A DNA stretch of 41,970 bases from Chloroflexota bacterium (GCA_023475225.1 JAMCVK010000017.1:1-41970), one strand, 5' to 3'; counted from the first letter of the stretch, positions 1 through 7,077 are shown. Notes: generated from the sequence alone by a model not told the origin. Numbers and translations: made by a program.

Positions 1-646
1 ACGGCGAAAACGCGCCGTACGGGGGGCAAATCTCATCCCTTACCACCAGTTCACCATTGGGGCGTCGTCCAAATTCCAGTTTGAAATCCCAGAGTTCGAT
101 GCCCAATGGCGCCAGAAAGCATTGCATAACGGAATTCACCTGTCTTACCGTCCTTTTGATCTGCTCGATCTCAGCCGCATCTATGATGGACAGCTTGCGC
201 ACTGCTTCTTCTGTAATAAGGGGGTCTCCTAGAAGGTCATCCTTGAGCGTGAACTCAATCAGACCATCCAACGGCTGCCCTTCCTGTACAAACTCTCCAT
301 AGCGGCGGACAAAGGACCCGGTCGCTTGATTACGGCAGATGACCTCTAACGGTATCAGTTTCAGGGCCTCTACACGGATTTGCCATTCATCCAACTGCTG
401 TATTATTGGGGTGGCGATACCGGCCTGGCGCAGGAGGGTGAAAAAGGCCATGGTTATCGTTAGATTCTTTTTCCCACTTCCGGGAATGGTGCCGACAATG
501 AAATTACCTCCCGGATCTGGTGTGCCATCCGGCCAGCCGGTCACGTTATCCTTGAATGCGATGATGATGTCATCGCTACCGGATTCAGCGTATACCGTTT
601 TGGTTTTGCCATTGTAAATAAGACGTTGTTCGGATTGTTCAGGCAT
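1..646 (-). CDS. purC: Phosphoribosylaminoimidazole-succinocarboxamide synthase (SAICAR synthetase), 3' end outside window
   Basis: Reverse-strand reading frame beginning MPEQSEQRLIYNGKTKTVY at an ATG (644-646). PurC condenses CAIR with aspartate using ATP in de novo purine synthesis, in the cytosol. Family signatures seen are the N-terminal YNGKTKTVY ATP-binding strand, the central RNQATGSF block (SAICAR_synt signature 1 region) and WDFKLEFGRRPNGELVVRDE, which matches the conserved DxKxEFG...DE stretch. About 215 codons lie in the window. Near the window edge the read frame gives DEICPPYGAFSP, whereas the family expects DEISPDT(A/C)R(F/L). Removing one G from the G6 run at 21-26 restores DEICPRTARFR, so a one-base indel, real or from sequencing, is likely there. 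The HAD gene lies 12 bp upstream on the same strand, so the two are probably co-transcribed. Identity is secure; integrity of the 3' end is not. Confidence 0.9.
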   Translation of the reverse strand, partial: MPEQSEQRLIYNGKTKTVYAESGSDDIIIAFKDNVTGWPDGTPDPGGNFIVGTIPGSGKKNLTITMAFFTLLRQAGIATPIIQQLDEWQIRVEALKLIPLEVICRNQATGSFVRRYGEFVQEGQPLDGLIEFTLKDDLLGDPLITEEAVRKLSIIDAAEIEQIKRTVRQVNSVMQCFLAPLGIELWDFKLEFGRRPNGELVVRDEICPPYGAFSP

Positions 647-658
647 AGTACCCCTTGT

Positions 659-1384
659 TTAATCGAGGTCGAAGCGCTCCATCATCAATGGAATTAAGTC
701 AGCCAGATTATCCAAATGCGGGCAGTCCACCTCACTGTAACAGTGACGCCGATCTATCAGCACTGGGGCGATCCCTACTGCTCGGGCACCTATGACGTCG
801 GCCTCGTAAGAATCGCCTAAGTGTAGGACACAATCGGCACTTATGCCGAGCTGGTCCAGGGCATATTGGAAGATACGTCCATCGGGCTTGCCAACCCCAA
901 CGATCTCTGATGAGACGATGAGCTCCAGGTATGGGGTAAGAGCAAACTGCCTGGCTAACTCGGCTAACCTTTGTTCCGAGTTGTTGGATACCACAGCCAA
1001 TCTCAACCCCCGAGACCGCAGGGACTGGATTACCGGTATAGCATCCTCGAAAAGCAGCGTTTCCTTGACCAGCTCACGTTCTTGGAAGGCTTGAGTGGTG
1101 GCTCGGAGCACGGGTTCAGGCAGACGCAGCTGGCTACAGAGTGCTTCTACATACTGCTCGCTGGGTAAGATAGCCCCAGACCTGATGGCCGCTTCGGCGC
1201 AGATCAGGGCGGAATCGCTGATGTTGTAGCCGAATTTCTCCAAGACTGCTCCGAAGGTATCATAGCGATGTGGCTTAACGTAACAGAGTGTATCATCCCA
1301 GTCAAAGAAAATGGCTCTTAACCTGTTCACGTATCTATCCCACCTGTTAGCAAAAAGGCGTTCAGAGACGCTTCGCAACCCCAT
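659..1384 (-). CDS. HAD-superfamily hydrolase (phosphatase)
   Basis: A 241-residue protein with all four haloacid dehalogenase motifs: motif I DWDDTL (nucleophile D28, general acid D30), motif II VVSNNS (S133), motif III VGKPD (K166) and motif IV HLGDSYEADVIGA (G190, D191, D196). An alpha-helical cap lies between motifs I and II, as in subfamily I phosphoglycolate phosphatase-like enzymes. The substrate cannot be told from sequence; a small phosphorylated metabolite is likely. The ATG at 1384 has only a weak upstream AGGG. A GTG at 1328-1330 (VNRLRAIFFDWDD) would place motif I close to the N-terminus as is usual, so the first 18 residues may not be translated. It is followed 12 bp later by purC. 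Catalysis is well supported; the biological role is unknown. Confidence 0.85.
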   Translation of the reverse strand: MGLRSVSERLFANRWDRYVNRLRAIFFDWDDTLCYVKPHRYDTFGAVLEKFGYNISDSALICAEAAIRSGAILPSEQYVEALCSQLRLPEPVLRATTQAFQERELVKETLLFEDAIPVIQSLRSRGLRLAVVSNNSEQRLAELARQFALTPYLELIVSSEIVGVGKPDGRIFQYALDQLGISADCVLHLGDSYEADVIGARAVGIAPVLIDRRHCYSEVDCPHLDNLADLIPLMMERFDLD

Positions 1385-1409
1385 GATGCATCCCTATTGT
1401 AACAATCTC

Positions 1410-1439
1410 ATACTAACTAACTTTGCGGCTTCTGGTCAA
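1410..1439 (-). promoter_or_regulatory. Candidate sigma-A promoter for the HAD/purC pair
   Basis: On the minus strand TTGACC (1434-1439) is followed after 18 bp by TAGTAT (1410-1415), four of six matches to TATAAT. Transcription would begin about 20 bp before the ATG at 1384. The match is moderate and untested. Confidence 0.35.
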
Positions 1440-1444
1440 GCTTT

Positions 1445-1492
1445 GGGTAGTGCCGCTACCCCTTGATCCTCCTTTGGCAGAACTTTCTGCCA
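1445..1492. repeat. Two short hairpins in the divergent spacer
   Basis: GGGTAG (1445-1450) and CTACCC (1456-1461) form a 6-bp stem with a 5-nt loop. TGGCAGAA (1475-1482) and TTCTGCCA (1485-1492) form a perfect 8-bp stem around CT. Both lie between the divergent HAD and metallo-beta-lactamase-fold genes and could be operators or transcript hairpins. Neither is followed by a T-run on either strand, so terminator function is not evident. Confidence 0.5.
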
Positions 1493-1504
1493 TGGGTAAA
1501 AGAA

Positions 1505-1530
1505 GGCAATCCTCGTAAGGGGATTGAAAC
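1505..1530. repeat. Solitary CRISPR-repeat-like sequence
   Basis: The 26 bases contain the inverted arms CAATCC (1507-1512) and GGATTG (1520-1525) and end in GGGGATTGAAAC. That 3' tail, with its ATTGAAA(C) handle, is typical of many type I and III CRISPR repeats. No second copy, spacer array or cas gene is visible in the window, so this is either a lone repeat, an array relic or a coincidental hairpin. A TATAAT hexamer at 1537-1542 follows but has no matching -35 box. Confidence 0.3.
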
Positions 1531-1609
1531 ATGGATTATAATGGTATTGAGGAGAGGTAGTTCAGCAAACCTTCTCGAGGCTTACAAATTATTTTGAGGA
1601 GGTAGTAGG

Positions 1610-2242
1610 ATGCTTGAGAACATCAAGTGGCTCGGCCATGCTGGTTTCAAGATCAGCGGGGAGAAGACCATCTATATTGACCCCTGGCAATTGAAACGGG
1701 AGAAGGAGCCGGCAGACCTGATCCTGGTCACCCACGAACATTTTGATCACTGTTCCAAGGAGGATATAGCCAAAATCAGGAAAAATGATACGGTCATCGT
1801 GACCATTGCTGCTTGTGCGAAGGAACTTGCGGGGCAAATCAAAACGGTGAAACCGGGTGATATGCTGACGGTGCAGGGTATACCCATTGAGGTTGTCTCA
1901 GCCTACAACGTGAATAAGTTCCGCAGTCCGGGGGTGCTCTACCATCCGAAGGAAGATGCTAAGGTTGGCTTCATCGTCACTGTCAAGGGTGTGCGCATCT
2001 ACCACGCCGGTGATACCGATTTCATCCCCGAGATGCGGGATATAAAGACCGATGTAGCCCTCTTACCCGTCAGTGGTGTCTACGTTATGACGGCTGGGGA
2101 GGCCGTCGAAGCCGCCGCAGCGATTAATCCGAAGGTAGCAGTTCCCATGCATTACGGGAGCATCGCTGGATCAGCAGCTGATGCGGAGAGGTTTAAGCGG
2201 CTAAGCAGTGTGGAGGTGCAAATTCTGACGCCACAGGGCTGA
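1610..2242 (+). CDS. Metallo-beta-lactamase-fold metal-dependent hydrolase (UlaG/UPF0173-like)
   Basis: A 210-residue single-domain protein. The metal-binding signature is THEHFDH (H42, H44, D46, H47), followed by YHAGDTD (H132, D135) and PMHYGS (H181), the usual five-part ligand set of the fold. The early IKWLGHAGFKI and DPWQL segments are typical of the L-ascorbate-6-phosphate lactonase (UlaG)/UPF0173 branch, which is shorter than glyoxalase II or RNase J relatives. The substrate is unknown; hydrolysis of a small ester or phosphodiester is the general expectation. The ATG at 1610 is preceded by a strong GAGGAGGTAG ribosome-binding site. It is a single-gene unit: the next gene (HD-GYP) is convergent, with its stop 18 bp away. 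Confidence 0.85.
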   Translation: MLENIKWLGHAGFKISGEKTIYIDPWQLKREKEPADLILVTHEHFDHCSKEDIAKIRKNDTVIVTIAACAKELAGQIKTVKPGDMLTVQGIPIEVVSAYNVNKFRSPGVLYHPKEDAKVGFIVTVKGVRIYHAGDTDFIPEMRDIKTDVALLPVSGVYVMTAGEAVEAAAAINPKVAVPMHYGSIAGSAADAERFKRLSSVEVQILTPQG

Positions 2243-2259
2243 GAGTCGTTTGGCCAGGG

Positions 2260-3555
2260 CTAGCTGGCTGCCGGCAAAGATTGGCTGGCCACAACTGGTT
2301 CTCTGAGCAGTGGTCTAATGGATAGCACTTTCAGGAGCGCGGAGACAACCTGCGGGTCAAACTGTGTACTGCTATGCCTTTGCAGCTCAAAAGCCGCCCG
2401 TTCGGGAGTTAGAGCGCCACGATAAGGCCTATCAGAGGTCATCGCGTCGAAGGCATCGGCTACAGCGAGGATGCGGGCGCCCAAAGGAATCTTGCTGTTT
2501 GGAATCTGCTTGGGGTAGCCGCTGCCGTCATAGCGCTCGTGATGATGGAGAATAAAGTTCTTTCCCAGCCTGAAATCCGGGAATTTGGACACAATATCGG
2601 CGCCAATCTCGGGATGTTTCTGCATCTCTGCCCACTCTGTCGGGTCAAGGCGCCCCGGCTTGATAAGGATGGAACTTCTGACACCGATCTTACCCACATC
2701 GTGGACACGGGCGGCAGAGCGAATCAGGTCAATCTCTTCGTGGGAGAGCCCCATAGCAGTCGCTATCTCGGCAGCGTATTCAGCCACACGTTGAGAATGA
2801 GCGTAAGTATAGGGATCGCGCATATCTACGACATCGGCCAGCGACTCCATGGCCTCCTTGGTCTGGAGGCGTAATTGGAGGCTATTCTTGAAGGAGAGAT
2901 AGACGATCGCTACCGGCACGATCACCAGCATGATGGTCCACGGATAATCGCGAGCGGTCCAAGCGGCCAGGATGCCGAGGAGGAAGAGGGCCACGTGTTG
3001 AGCGGCGTCGTAGCGGCGATCGGTCAACCATAAATGTAATGGGTCCTGTCGGAGCTGTAGTCCAGCGGCTACCGAAACGGCCAGCGTGTTGGCCAAGTAC
3101 ATAATTGCCGCCGCCAGCGGCATGGCGATGATGTTCTGTTGCCAGAGGGTGGAGAACGGTATTGCTTGCGGAACTAGGCTGTAATAGGTTAATCCACTGA
3201 GACCGACGCACACGGCGTGTTGACTGGCATTGAAGAGTGTATTGTACCAACTACGCTTTAGAGCGATGTTACCTAGTCCATTGCCGATAGCCGCCACAAC
3301 GATAGCCGTGGGAGTTCCGAAGAGGAGGAGACCAGCAAAGAGCGCAGCGGTCGCTACCGATACCTTCACACGGGGCGAGATCATCACCGGATAGCAGGTG
3401 GCAACCGCGATTAAAACCGTAAATACTGCTGGCAGCAACAGGTCGTTTGGTAATGGCGTTGCCTTCCAGGTGTAAAGGCAATAAACAAGTAAGACTATCG
3501 CTGCCAGCACCATGCTGCCAATGTAAGTTGCGAGGCCAAGAGAGAGTCTGTGCAT
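2260..3555 (-). CDS. Membrane-anchored HD-GYP domain protein (probable cyclic-di-GMP phosphodiesterase)
   Basis: A 431-residue protein. Residues 1-220 hold about seven hydrophobic segments forming a membrane sensor module. Residues 225-235 make a short helical linker and residues 236-415 are an HD-GYP domain. Metal and catalytic signatures seen are H253 (YAHSQRV), the HD pair H285-D286 in ARVHDVGKIG, and HHERYDGSGYP (338-348), which contains the GYP motif. Proteins of this class hydrolyse c-di-GMP to pGpG or GMP; the input sensed by the membrane half is unknown. The intact HD and GYP residues suggest an active enzyme. It lies 78 bp downstream of a small secreted protein on the same strand, so both may share one leader. 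It ends convergently with the hydrolase at 1610-2242. Confidence 0.88.
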   Translation of the reverse strand: MHRLSLGLATYIGSMVLAAIVLLVYCLYTWKATPLPNDLLLPAVFTVLIAVATCYPVMISPRVKVSVATAALFAGLLLFGTPTAIVVAAIGNGLGNIALKRSWYNTLFNASQHAVCVGLSGLTYYSLVPQAIPFSTLWQQNIIAMPLAAAIMYLANTLAVSVAAGLQLRQDPLHLWLTDRRYDAAQHVALFLLGILAAWTARDYPWTIMLVIVPVAIVYLSFKNSLQLRLQTKEAMESLADVVDMRDPYTYAHSQRVAEYAAEIATAMGLSHEEIDLIRSAARVHDVGKIGVRSSILIKPGRLDPTEWAEMQKHPEIGADIVSKFPDFRLGKNFILHHHERYDGSGYPKQIPNSKIPLGARILAVADAFDAMTSDRPYRGALTPERAAFELQRHSSTQFDPQVVSALLKVLSIRPLLREPVVASQSLPAAS

Positions 3556-3633
3556 CCTTACCCCTTTTTACCTCCGGCCGCCGAACACCTGGGTTGGCTG
3601 CCCAATAACAAAATAGCGTCCAATCCGGCTAAG

Positions 3634-3879
3634 CTATTTGTGGGGATTGCTGCCACCCTTCTCTGTCGAGACAGCGACGGAGGGAACGCTGATGATGTGC
3701 TGACTCTGGATGTCACTGGCCGGGGTGCCTACGATCTGGGCTTCAGCTGTCGTGCTCATTGGAGCAAGGTGCGACTCACACCAATCTACCGCCGCTGAGG
3801 CGCTGGGGACATTCACCATTACTGTACCAGCGATCAGCAGGGTAGCTAGAATGAGCACCCAAATAAATCTCCTCCTCAT
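3634..3879 (-). CDS. Small secreted protein of unknown function
   Basis: Eighty-one residues starting MRRRFIWVLILATLLIAG. The start is the ATG at 3877-3879 because AGGAGG lies 5 nt before it; a TTG further upstream would put that site inside the gene. A classical signal peptide is visible: positive n-region RRR, a hydrophobic core of about 18 residues, then the Ala-rich cleavage region PSASAAV. The mature part is about 55 residues with a single Cys (WCESHL) and is Ser/Thr/Val rich; no domain is recognised. It precedes the HD-GYP gene on the same strand and follows a long, structured-looking leader. It could be an exported peptide or simply a wall-associated product. The secretion call is firm; the function is unknown. 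Confidence 0.6.
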   Translation of the reverse strand: MRRRFIWVLILATLLIAGTVMVNVPSASAAVDWCESHLAPMSTTAEAQIVGTPASDIQSQHIISVPSVAVSTEKGGSNPHK

Positions 3880-3975
3880 CTTTCCTCCTTTGATCAAAGA
3901 CTTATTAGAAACCGATAGGGCGATGGCTACAGAAGCCTGCCTCTGGTTAAAATCTACACCTTTCTTGGGTGGCTC
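3880..3975 (-). promoter_or_regulatory. Structured 5' leader of the small secreted protein (candidate cis-regulatory RNA)
   Basis: Read on the minus strand, GCGA (3972-3975) can pair with TCGC (3920-3923), enclosing a CACC/GGTG hairpin (3964-3967 with 3957-3960), a CAGA/TCTG hairpin and GGC/GCC segments. This is a compact multi-branch fold. Further 3', CTTTGATCAAAG (3888-3899) is a perfect 12-nt palindrome that abuts and partly overlaps the AAAGGAGG ribosome-binding site. A branched domain followed by a hairpin next to the Shine-Dalgarno is the layout of a translational riboswitch. I do not recognise the ligand class, and no covariation evidence is available. Confidence 0.4.
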
Positions 3976-3987
3976 GCAATAGGAAAA

Positions 3988-4017
3988 TAGTACTAATTGG
4001 CCCAGACGGTAGTACTA
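3988..4017. promoter_or_regulatory. Paired TAGTACTA palindromes upstream of the ECF sigma operon
   Basis: The 8-bp perfect palindrome TAGTACTA occurs at 3988-3995 and again at 4010-4017, exactly 22 bp apart, about two helical turns. TACTATAG occurs at 4013-4020 and at 4069-4076, and ACTATAGT (4070-4077) is itself palindromic. The phasing suggests a dimeric DNA-binding protein on one face of the DNA, or an autoregulated promoter region for the sigma factor. No standard -35/-10 pair is evident here. Confidence 0.45.
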
Positions 4018-4101
4018 TAGAAGTCCATGGGTATACTTTTTGTAAGGTTTTGCGTTATTTGTTCGTCATACTATAGTAAGATCAGGAACGATGAGACAGC
4101 G

Positions 4102-4677
4102 ATGGAAGGCGAGATAGTCCAGGTGAATGAGGCGCTGGGAAGGGCTCGGAGGGGAGAGGCGACGGCCTTTGCGCTCATCTATGAGCGTTATGGTGAAGCC
4201 ATTCACAGGTATGCCTACCGACTGCTGGGCGATCAGACGCAGGCTGAGGATATCGTCCAGGATACGTTCCTGCGGGCCTTCCAGAATATATCCCGTCTGC
4301 GGGACGATAGTCGCCTGGAGCCGTGGCTTTACGCCATCGCCTCTCACGCCTGTCTTGATCTGCTGCGGCGAAAACGGCTATTCTCCTGGTTCCTGCTAAA
4401 GAGGGGGTATGGCGGAAGTGTTGATTCAGAGAGCAACCAGCTGAGTAGGATGGCCGAGGCCGAGCTGGTGCGTTGCACCTTGGCTCAGATGCCACCGCAA
4501 TATGCGGCCTGTCTGATCCTGCGCTCTGTGGAGGGTTTCTCCGTTGAGGAGATCGCCGAAATTCTGGGCACCTCCAAGGGGGCGATATGGACGAGGCTAT
4601 CCAGGGCACGGGAGATGTTCGTTCAGATTTATGGGCGTGTGAGCGGAGGAAAGGGAGATGGGATGTCCCGCTTATAA
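4102..4677 (+). CDS. ECF-subfamily RNA polymerase sigma factor
   Basis: A 191-residue sigma-70 family protein with only regions 2 and 4, as in extracytoplasmic-function sigmas. Region 2 includes YERYGEAIHRYAYRLLGD and EDIVQDTFLRAFQNISRLR, then the WLYAIASHACLDLLRRK segment that contacts the -10 element. Region 4 is PPQYAACLILRSVEGFSVEEIAEIL followed by the GTSKGAIWTRLSRARE recognition helix. The frame is open further upstream from 4027, but the ATG at 4102 (MEGEIVQV) puts the start at the normal distance from region 2. The gene overlaps the downstream anti-sigma gene by 20 bp, indicating translational coupling. The two TAGTACTA palindromes lie 85-114 bp upstream and may mediate autoregulation. 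Confidence 0.92.
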   Translation: MEGEIVQVNEALGRARRGEATAFALIYERYGEAIHRYAYRLLGDQTQAEDIVQDTFLRAFQNISRLRDDSRLEPWLYAIASHACLDLLRRKRLFSWFLLKRGYGGSVDSESNQLSRMAEAELVRCTLAQMPPQYAACLILRSVEGFSVEEIAEILGTSKGAIWTRLSRAREMFVQIYGRVSGGKGDGMSRL

Positions 4678-5512
4678 ATTATTGCTCTCACGTTATATAG
4701 ATGACGCCTTGAGTGAGCGTGAGCGTCAGCAGCTTATCAGTCACCTGATGGGATGTCCTTCGTGTGCCACCATGCTGGCTCGTTACCGGCAGATTCAATC
4801 TCTGCTACAGCACGTGCTCACGCCTCAACCTTCGGCCGATTTACGTCAAAGGGTCCTTGCAAGTATAGAACGTCGTAATTCGTTCAGATCGCTGTGGAGC
4901 CTCCACTTTGGACGCCTCCTTCTCAGTTTTGTGACGCTTGGAGTCGTGGTGGTGCTGGCGGGAGTGCTTTGGCTGGGATGGAGGTGGCCCCAAAGGGCGA
5001 TAGGCTCGGCTACGCCTCAGTTTGGCTATACAATCTCCCCCCTGAAAGGTGATAGTGTGTCAACGGCCACGCTAAAGACGAATAGTCCTGGTGAGAAGTT
5101 AAGCGGTGAAGGGGGAAGGCTGGCACGGGCGCTAGAGCGGGCCAAGGCTCAGACCACTTTCGAGGTACATTTGCCGGAGTATCTACCCCCCGGAGCAAGA
5201 TTGGAGCGTTTAAATCTGGAGAGCGTGGGGCCAACAGATAGGATCAATGAGGTTGATATCTCTTATGTGACCAAGGATGGCCGCAAGATACGCCTTTGGC
5301 AAAGCAGTCGCTCGGATCTGGGAGGAATGCGTCTTGGACATTTGGCTCAAAAGCGGTTACTCATCGGTGGAAGGGAATGGTGGTACGAACGACGGTCTGA
5401 TGGCCAAAACGTTGTTCATATCCTGCGTACTCGGCGAGATGGGGTGATCATCTCGGTGGATACGGCGGCACCGCTTGACGAATTGATCAAGATTGTGGAA
5501 TCACTTAAGTAA
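4658..5512 (+). CDS. Zinc-binding membrane anti-sigma factor
   Basis: A 284-residue protein. The N-terminus carries a ZAS-type zinc finger: C3, then H29-x3-C33-x2-C36 in ISHLMGCPSC. This domain normally binds and sequesters the partner ECF sigma. Residues 86-108 form one transmembrane helix (RLLLSFVTLGVVVVLAGVLW), leaving a C-terminal extracytoplasmic domain of about 170 residues. Its FEVHLPEYLPPGARLERL segment resembles DUF4367-type sensor domains found in other anti-sigma factors. The ATG at 4658 has a strong GGAGGAAAGGGAG site inside the end of the sigma gene. The topology implies that an extracytoplasmic signal releases the sigma factor in the cytoplasm, by proteolysis or conformational change. 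The partner assignment rests on the gene overlap and is strong. Confidence 0.88.
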   Translation: MGCPAYKLLLSRYIDDALSERERQQLISHLMGCPSCATMLARYRQIQSLLQHVLTPQPSADLRQRVLASIERRNSFRSLWSLHFGRLLLSFVTLGVVVVLAGVLWLGWRWPQRAIGSATPQFGYTISPLKGDSVSTATLKTNSPGEKLSGEGGRLARALERAKAQTTFEVHLPEYLPPGARLERLNLESVGPTDRINEVDISYVTKDGRKIRLWQSSRSDLGGMRLGHLAQKRLLIGGREWWYERRSDGQNVVHILRTRRDGVIISVDTAAPLDELIKIVESLK

Positions 5513-5570
5513 GAAACTATTCGCTTGGGCTGAGTTTTGGCCAACTAATTTTGATGCAGGAGAACAATCT

Positions 5571-6473
5571 ATGAAGAGGGTTTACCTTGGGATACTGATA
5601 TTGGCGATCCTACTTGGCTTGGTGGCTGTGGGTTGTAAGGCTAACATAATAAATGCCTTCGAAGGATCTACTCCAACATCTTCAGCCACAGCCACGCCCA
5701 GCGCACCTCGAAGTGAGATGCCTTGGCTGGGGGTTTTATTGCGAGATGCTAGCAAGGTCAAAGAGCACGGTCAGACGCCAGCAGTGGCTAAAGGGGCAGT
5801 TGTTGTCCGGGTTATCGCGGACAGTCCGGCGGCTAAGGCCGGATTGGAGAAGGGTGATGTTCTTACGGTCATAAATGGACAAGCGATAGCCACGGCCAGA
5901 GAAGCGGTAGATAAGCTAAGCGCATTGCATGTTGGCGATAAGGTATCCCTCAAGGTGATGAGGGATGGGCAGGAGAAAACCGTAGAGGCTACCCTGGGTG
6001 CTAGACCGAAAGGAGAGAGAAGATTTATCCCTCCTTCCAGTGTCTTGCCAGAACGCCTTCTATTTGGTGAACTGAAGGGTATCGCGCCGGGCGAAAGGTT
6101 TGATCATTTCCTGGGTGGACAGTTCGCCCTCACGAACAAGGAGGGCAAGAGGATAGAGGTGAGGATCATCCCCGGCCGGGCGACGGCTGTAAGCTCGAAC
6201 AGCATCACCATTGATCCTAACGATAAGAGCGTCAGCGGCGGCCCTTATGAGGTGACCGAGAAAACGATTGTCAGGGCCGGTCCGCGCACTGTTAGGATAG
6301 ATGCCCTAAAGAGCGGGGATCGCGTGATAATTGTGACGATCGAGTCGCCGACGCATGCGGCTGCTGTGATCGATGTAGAAGGGTTTGGTAAACATGTATT
6401 CCCTCACCGCAGCTGGTTCAGGATGAGGGAGAAGGGAGGCTGGTCAGACTTCATATCATCGCCGACTTCTTGA
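5571..6473 (+). CDS. PDZ-domain lipoprotein, third gene of the sigma/anti-sigma operon
   Basis: A 300-residue exported protein. The start is the ATG at 5571, preceded by AGGAGAA; the frame is open upstream but without a better start. The signal peptide ends in a lipobox LVAVGC with lipidation at C22. A Ser/Thr/Pro-rich tether (about 30-47) precedes a PDZ domain (about 50-145: MPWLGVLLRD, then ADSPAAKAGLEKGDVLTVIN). The C-terminal half contains GRATAVSSNSITID and a VRIDALKSGDRVIIVTIE strand set resembling DUF5666-type beta domains. PDZ domains commonly present C-termini to proteases, so a role in sensing envelope stress together with the anti-sigma factor is plausible, but no protease domain is present. 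It lies 58 bp after the anti-sigma stop and ends before a strong hairpin. Confidence 0.8.
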   Translation: MKRVYLGILILAILLGLVAVGCKANIINAFEGSTPTSSATATPSAPRSEMPWLGVLLRDASKVKEHGQTPAVAKGAVVVRVIADSPAAKAGLEKGDVLTVINGQAIATAREAVDKLSALHVGDKVSLKVMRDGQEKTVEATLGARPKGERRFIPPSSVLPERLLFGELKGIAPGERFDHFLGGQFALTNKEGKRIEVRIIPGRATAVSSNSITIDPNDKSVSGGPYEVTEKTIVRAGPRTVRIDALKSGDRVIIVTIESPTHAAAVIDVEGFGKHVFPHRSWFRMREKGGWSDFISSPTS

Positions 6474-6530
6474 GTCTGTTCATCGTTGTGAAAAACTATC
6501 CTGTGGCGCCCAAAGGGGCTTCAGGTGCAA

Positions 6531-6564
6531 AGAAAGCCCGCGATTTTTGGATCGCGGGCTTTCT
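6531..6564. terminator. Strong hairpin, probably a bidirectional terminator
   Basis: A perfect 14-bp stem: AGAAAGCCCGCGAT (6531-6544) pairs with ATCGCGGGCTTTCT (6551-6564) around TTTTGG. It sits between the stop of the PDZ lipoprotein (+) and the convergent LysM gene (-). The stem itself ends in TTTCT on both strands, and the minus strand continues TTTCTTT, closer to a U-tract. It probably serves both converging transcripts. Confidence 0.8.
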
Positions 6565-6598
6565 GTCATAGGGATCTTATAACAGCCGGCTGACCCTC

Positions 6599-6988
6599 CT
6601 AGGAGCGCCTTGGTATGAGCAGCTTTTGTCCTGGTATGATAGCGTTAGGATCAATGATGTCGTTCATCCGGACCAGGTCTTCGATGGAGACGCCATATCT
6701 GGCAGCTATGGCTGAGAGCGTGTCGCCAGGTCGGATGATATAGATGGTCGGCTCTGGGGTAGTGGTAGGTGCTGGACTGGGCAGCAGTGTCGGCGTAGGC
6801 ATACTGGTGGGTTGGGCTATTACGGTCGCGGTCGGCGTCGGTGAGACTGTGGAACTGGTCATCATCAGAAGAGAGGAGCAGGCGTGCGCGAGCAGAAGAG
6901 TGGCCGATAAGGCCAAACCCAGGATAAAGGCTGGAAGTAGCCAATCGGTTGCTGGCAATCTCCCTCGTTGTCGTTCATCAGTGGGCAC
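6599..6988 (-). CDS. Membrane-anchored LysM-domain protein
   Basis: A 129-residue protein. After a short cytoplasmic N-terminus (about 16 residues) there is one hydrophobic helix, WLLPAFILGLALSATLLLAH, followed by a Thr/Pro/Ser-rich stretch (about residues 45-78) that probably spans the wall. The C-terminus is one LysM repeat: YIIRPGDTLSAIAARYG then VRMNDI...IIPGQKLLIP. LysM binds the GlcNAc backbone of peptidoglycan. No catalytic domain is present, so it may be a wall tether or accessory protein. It follows the stomatin-like gene by about 90 bp on the same strand, and its stop faces the bidirectional hairpin at 6531-6564. The LysM call is firm. Confidence 0.88.
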   Translation of the reverse strand: MPTDERQRGRLPATDWLLPAFILGLALSATLLLAHACSSLLMMTSSTVSPTPTATVIAQPTSMPTPTLLPSPAPTTTPEPTIYIIRPGDTLSAIAARYGVSIEDLVRMNDIIDPNAIIPGQKLLIPRRS

Positions 6989-7077
6989 CTGTTGTGCTCT
7001 CCCGGGGCTTTATATTGAGGCCATTATATCATCGCCTGTTGTTTTTTCTAGTACGGGCTGGTTCTGAACATTTGCTA

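Noticed and set aside
1537-1542. TATAAT as the -10 box of the 1610 gene
   Set aside because: The hexamer is perfect, but no -35-like sequence lies 15-19 bp upstream (TTGAAA at 1524-1529 is only 7 bp away) and it lacks an extended -10.
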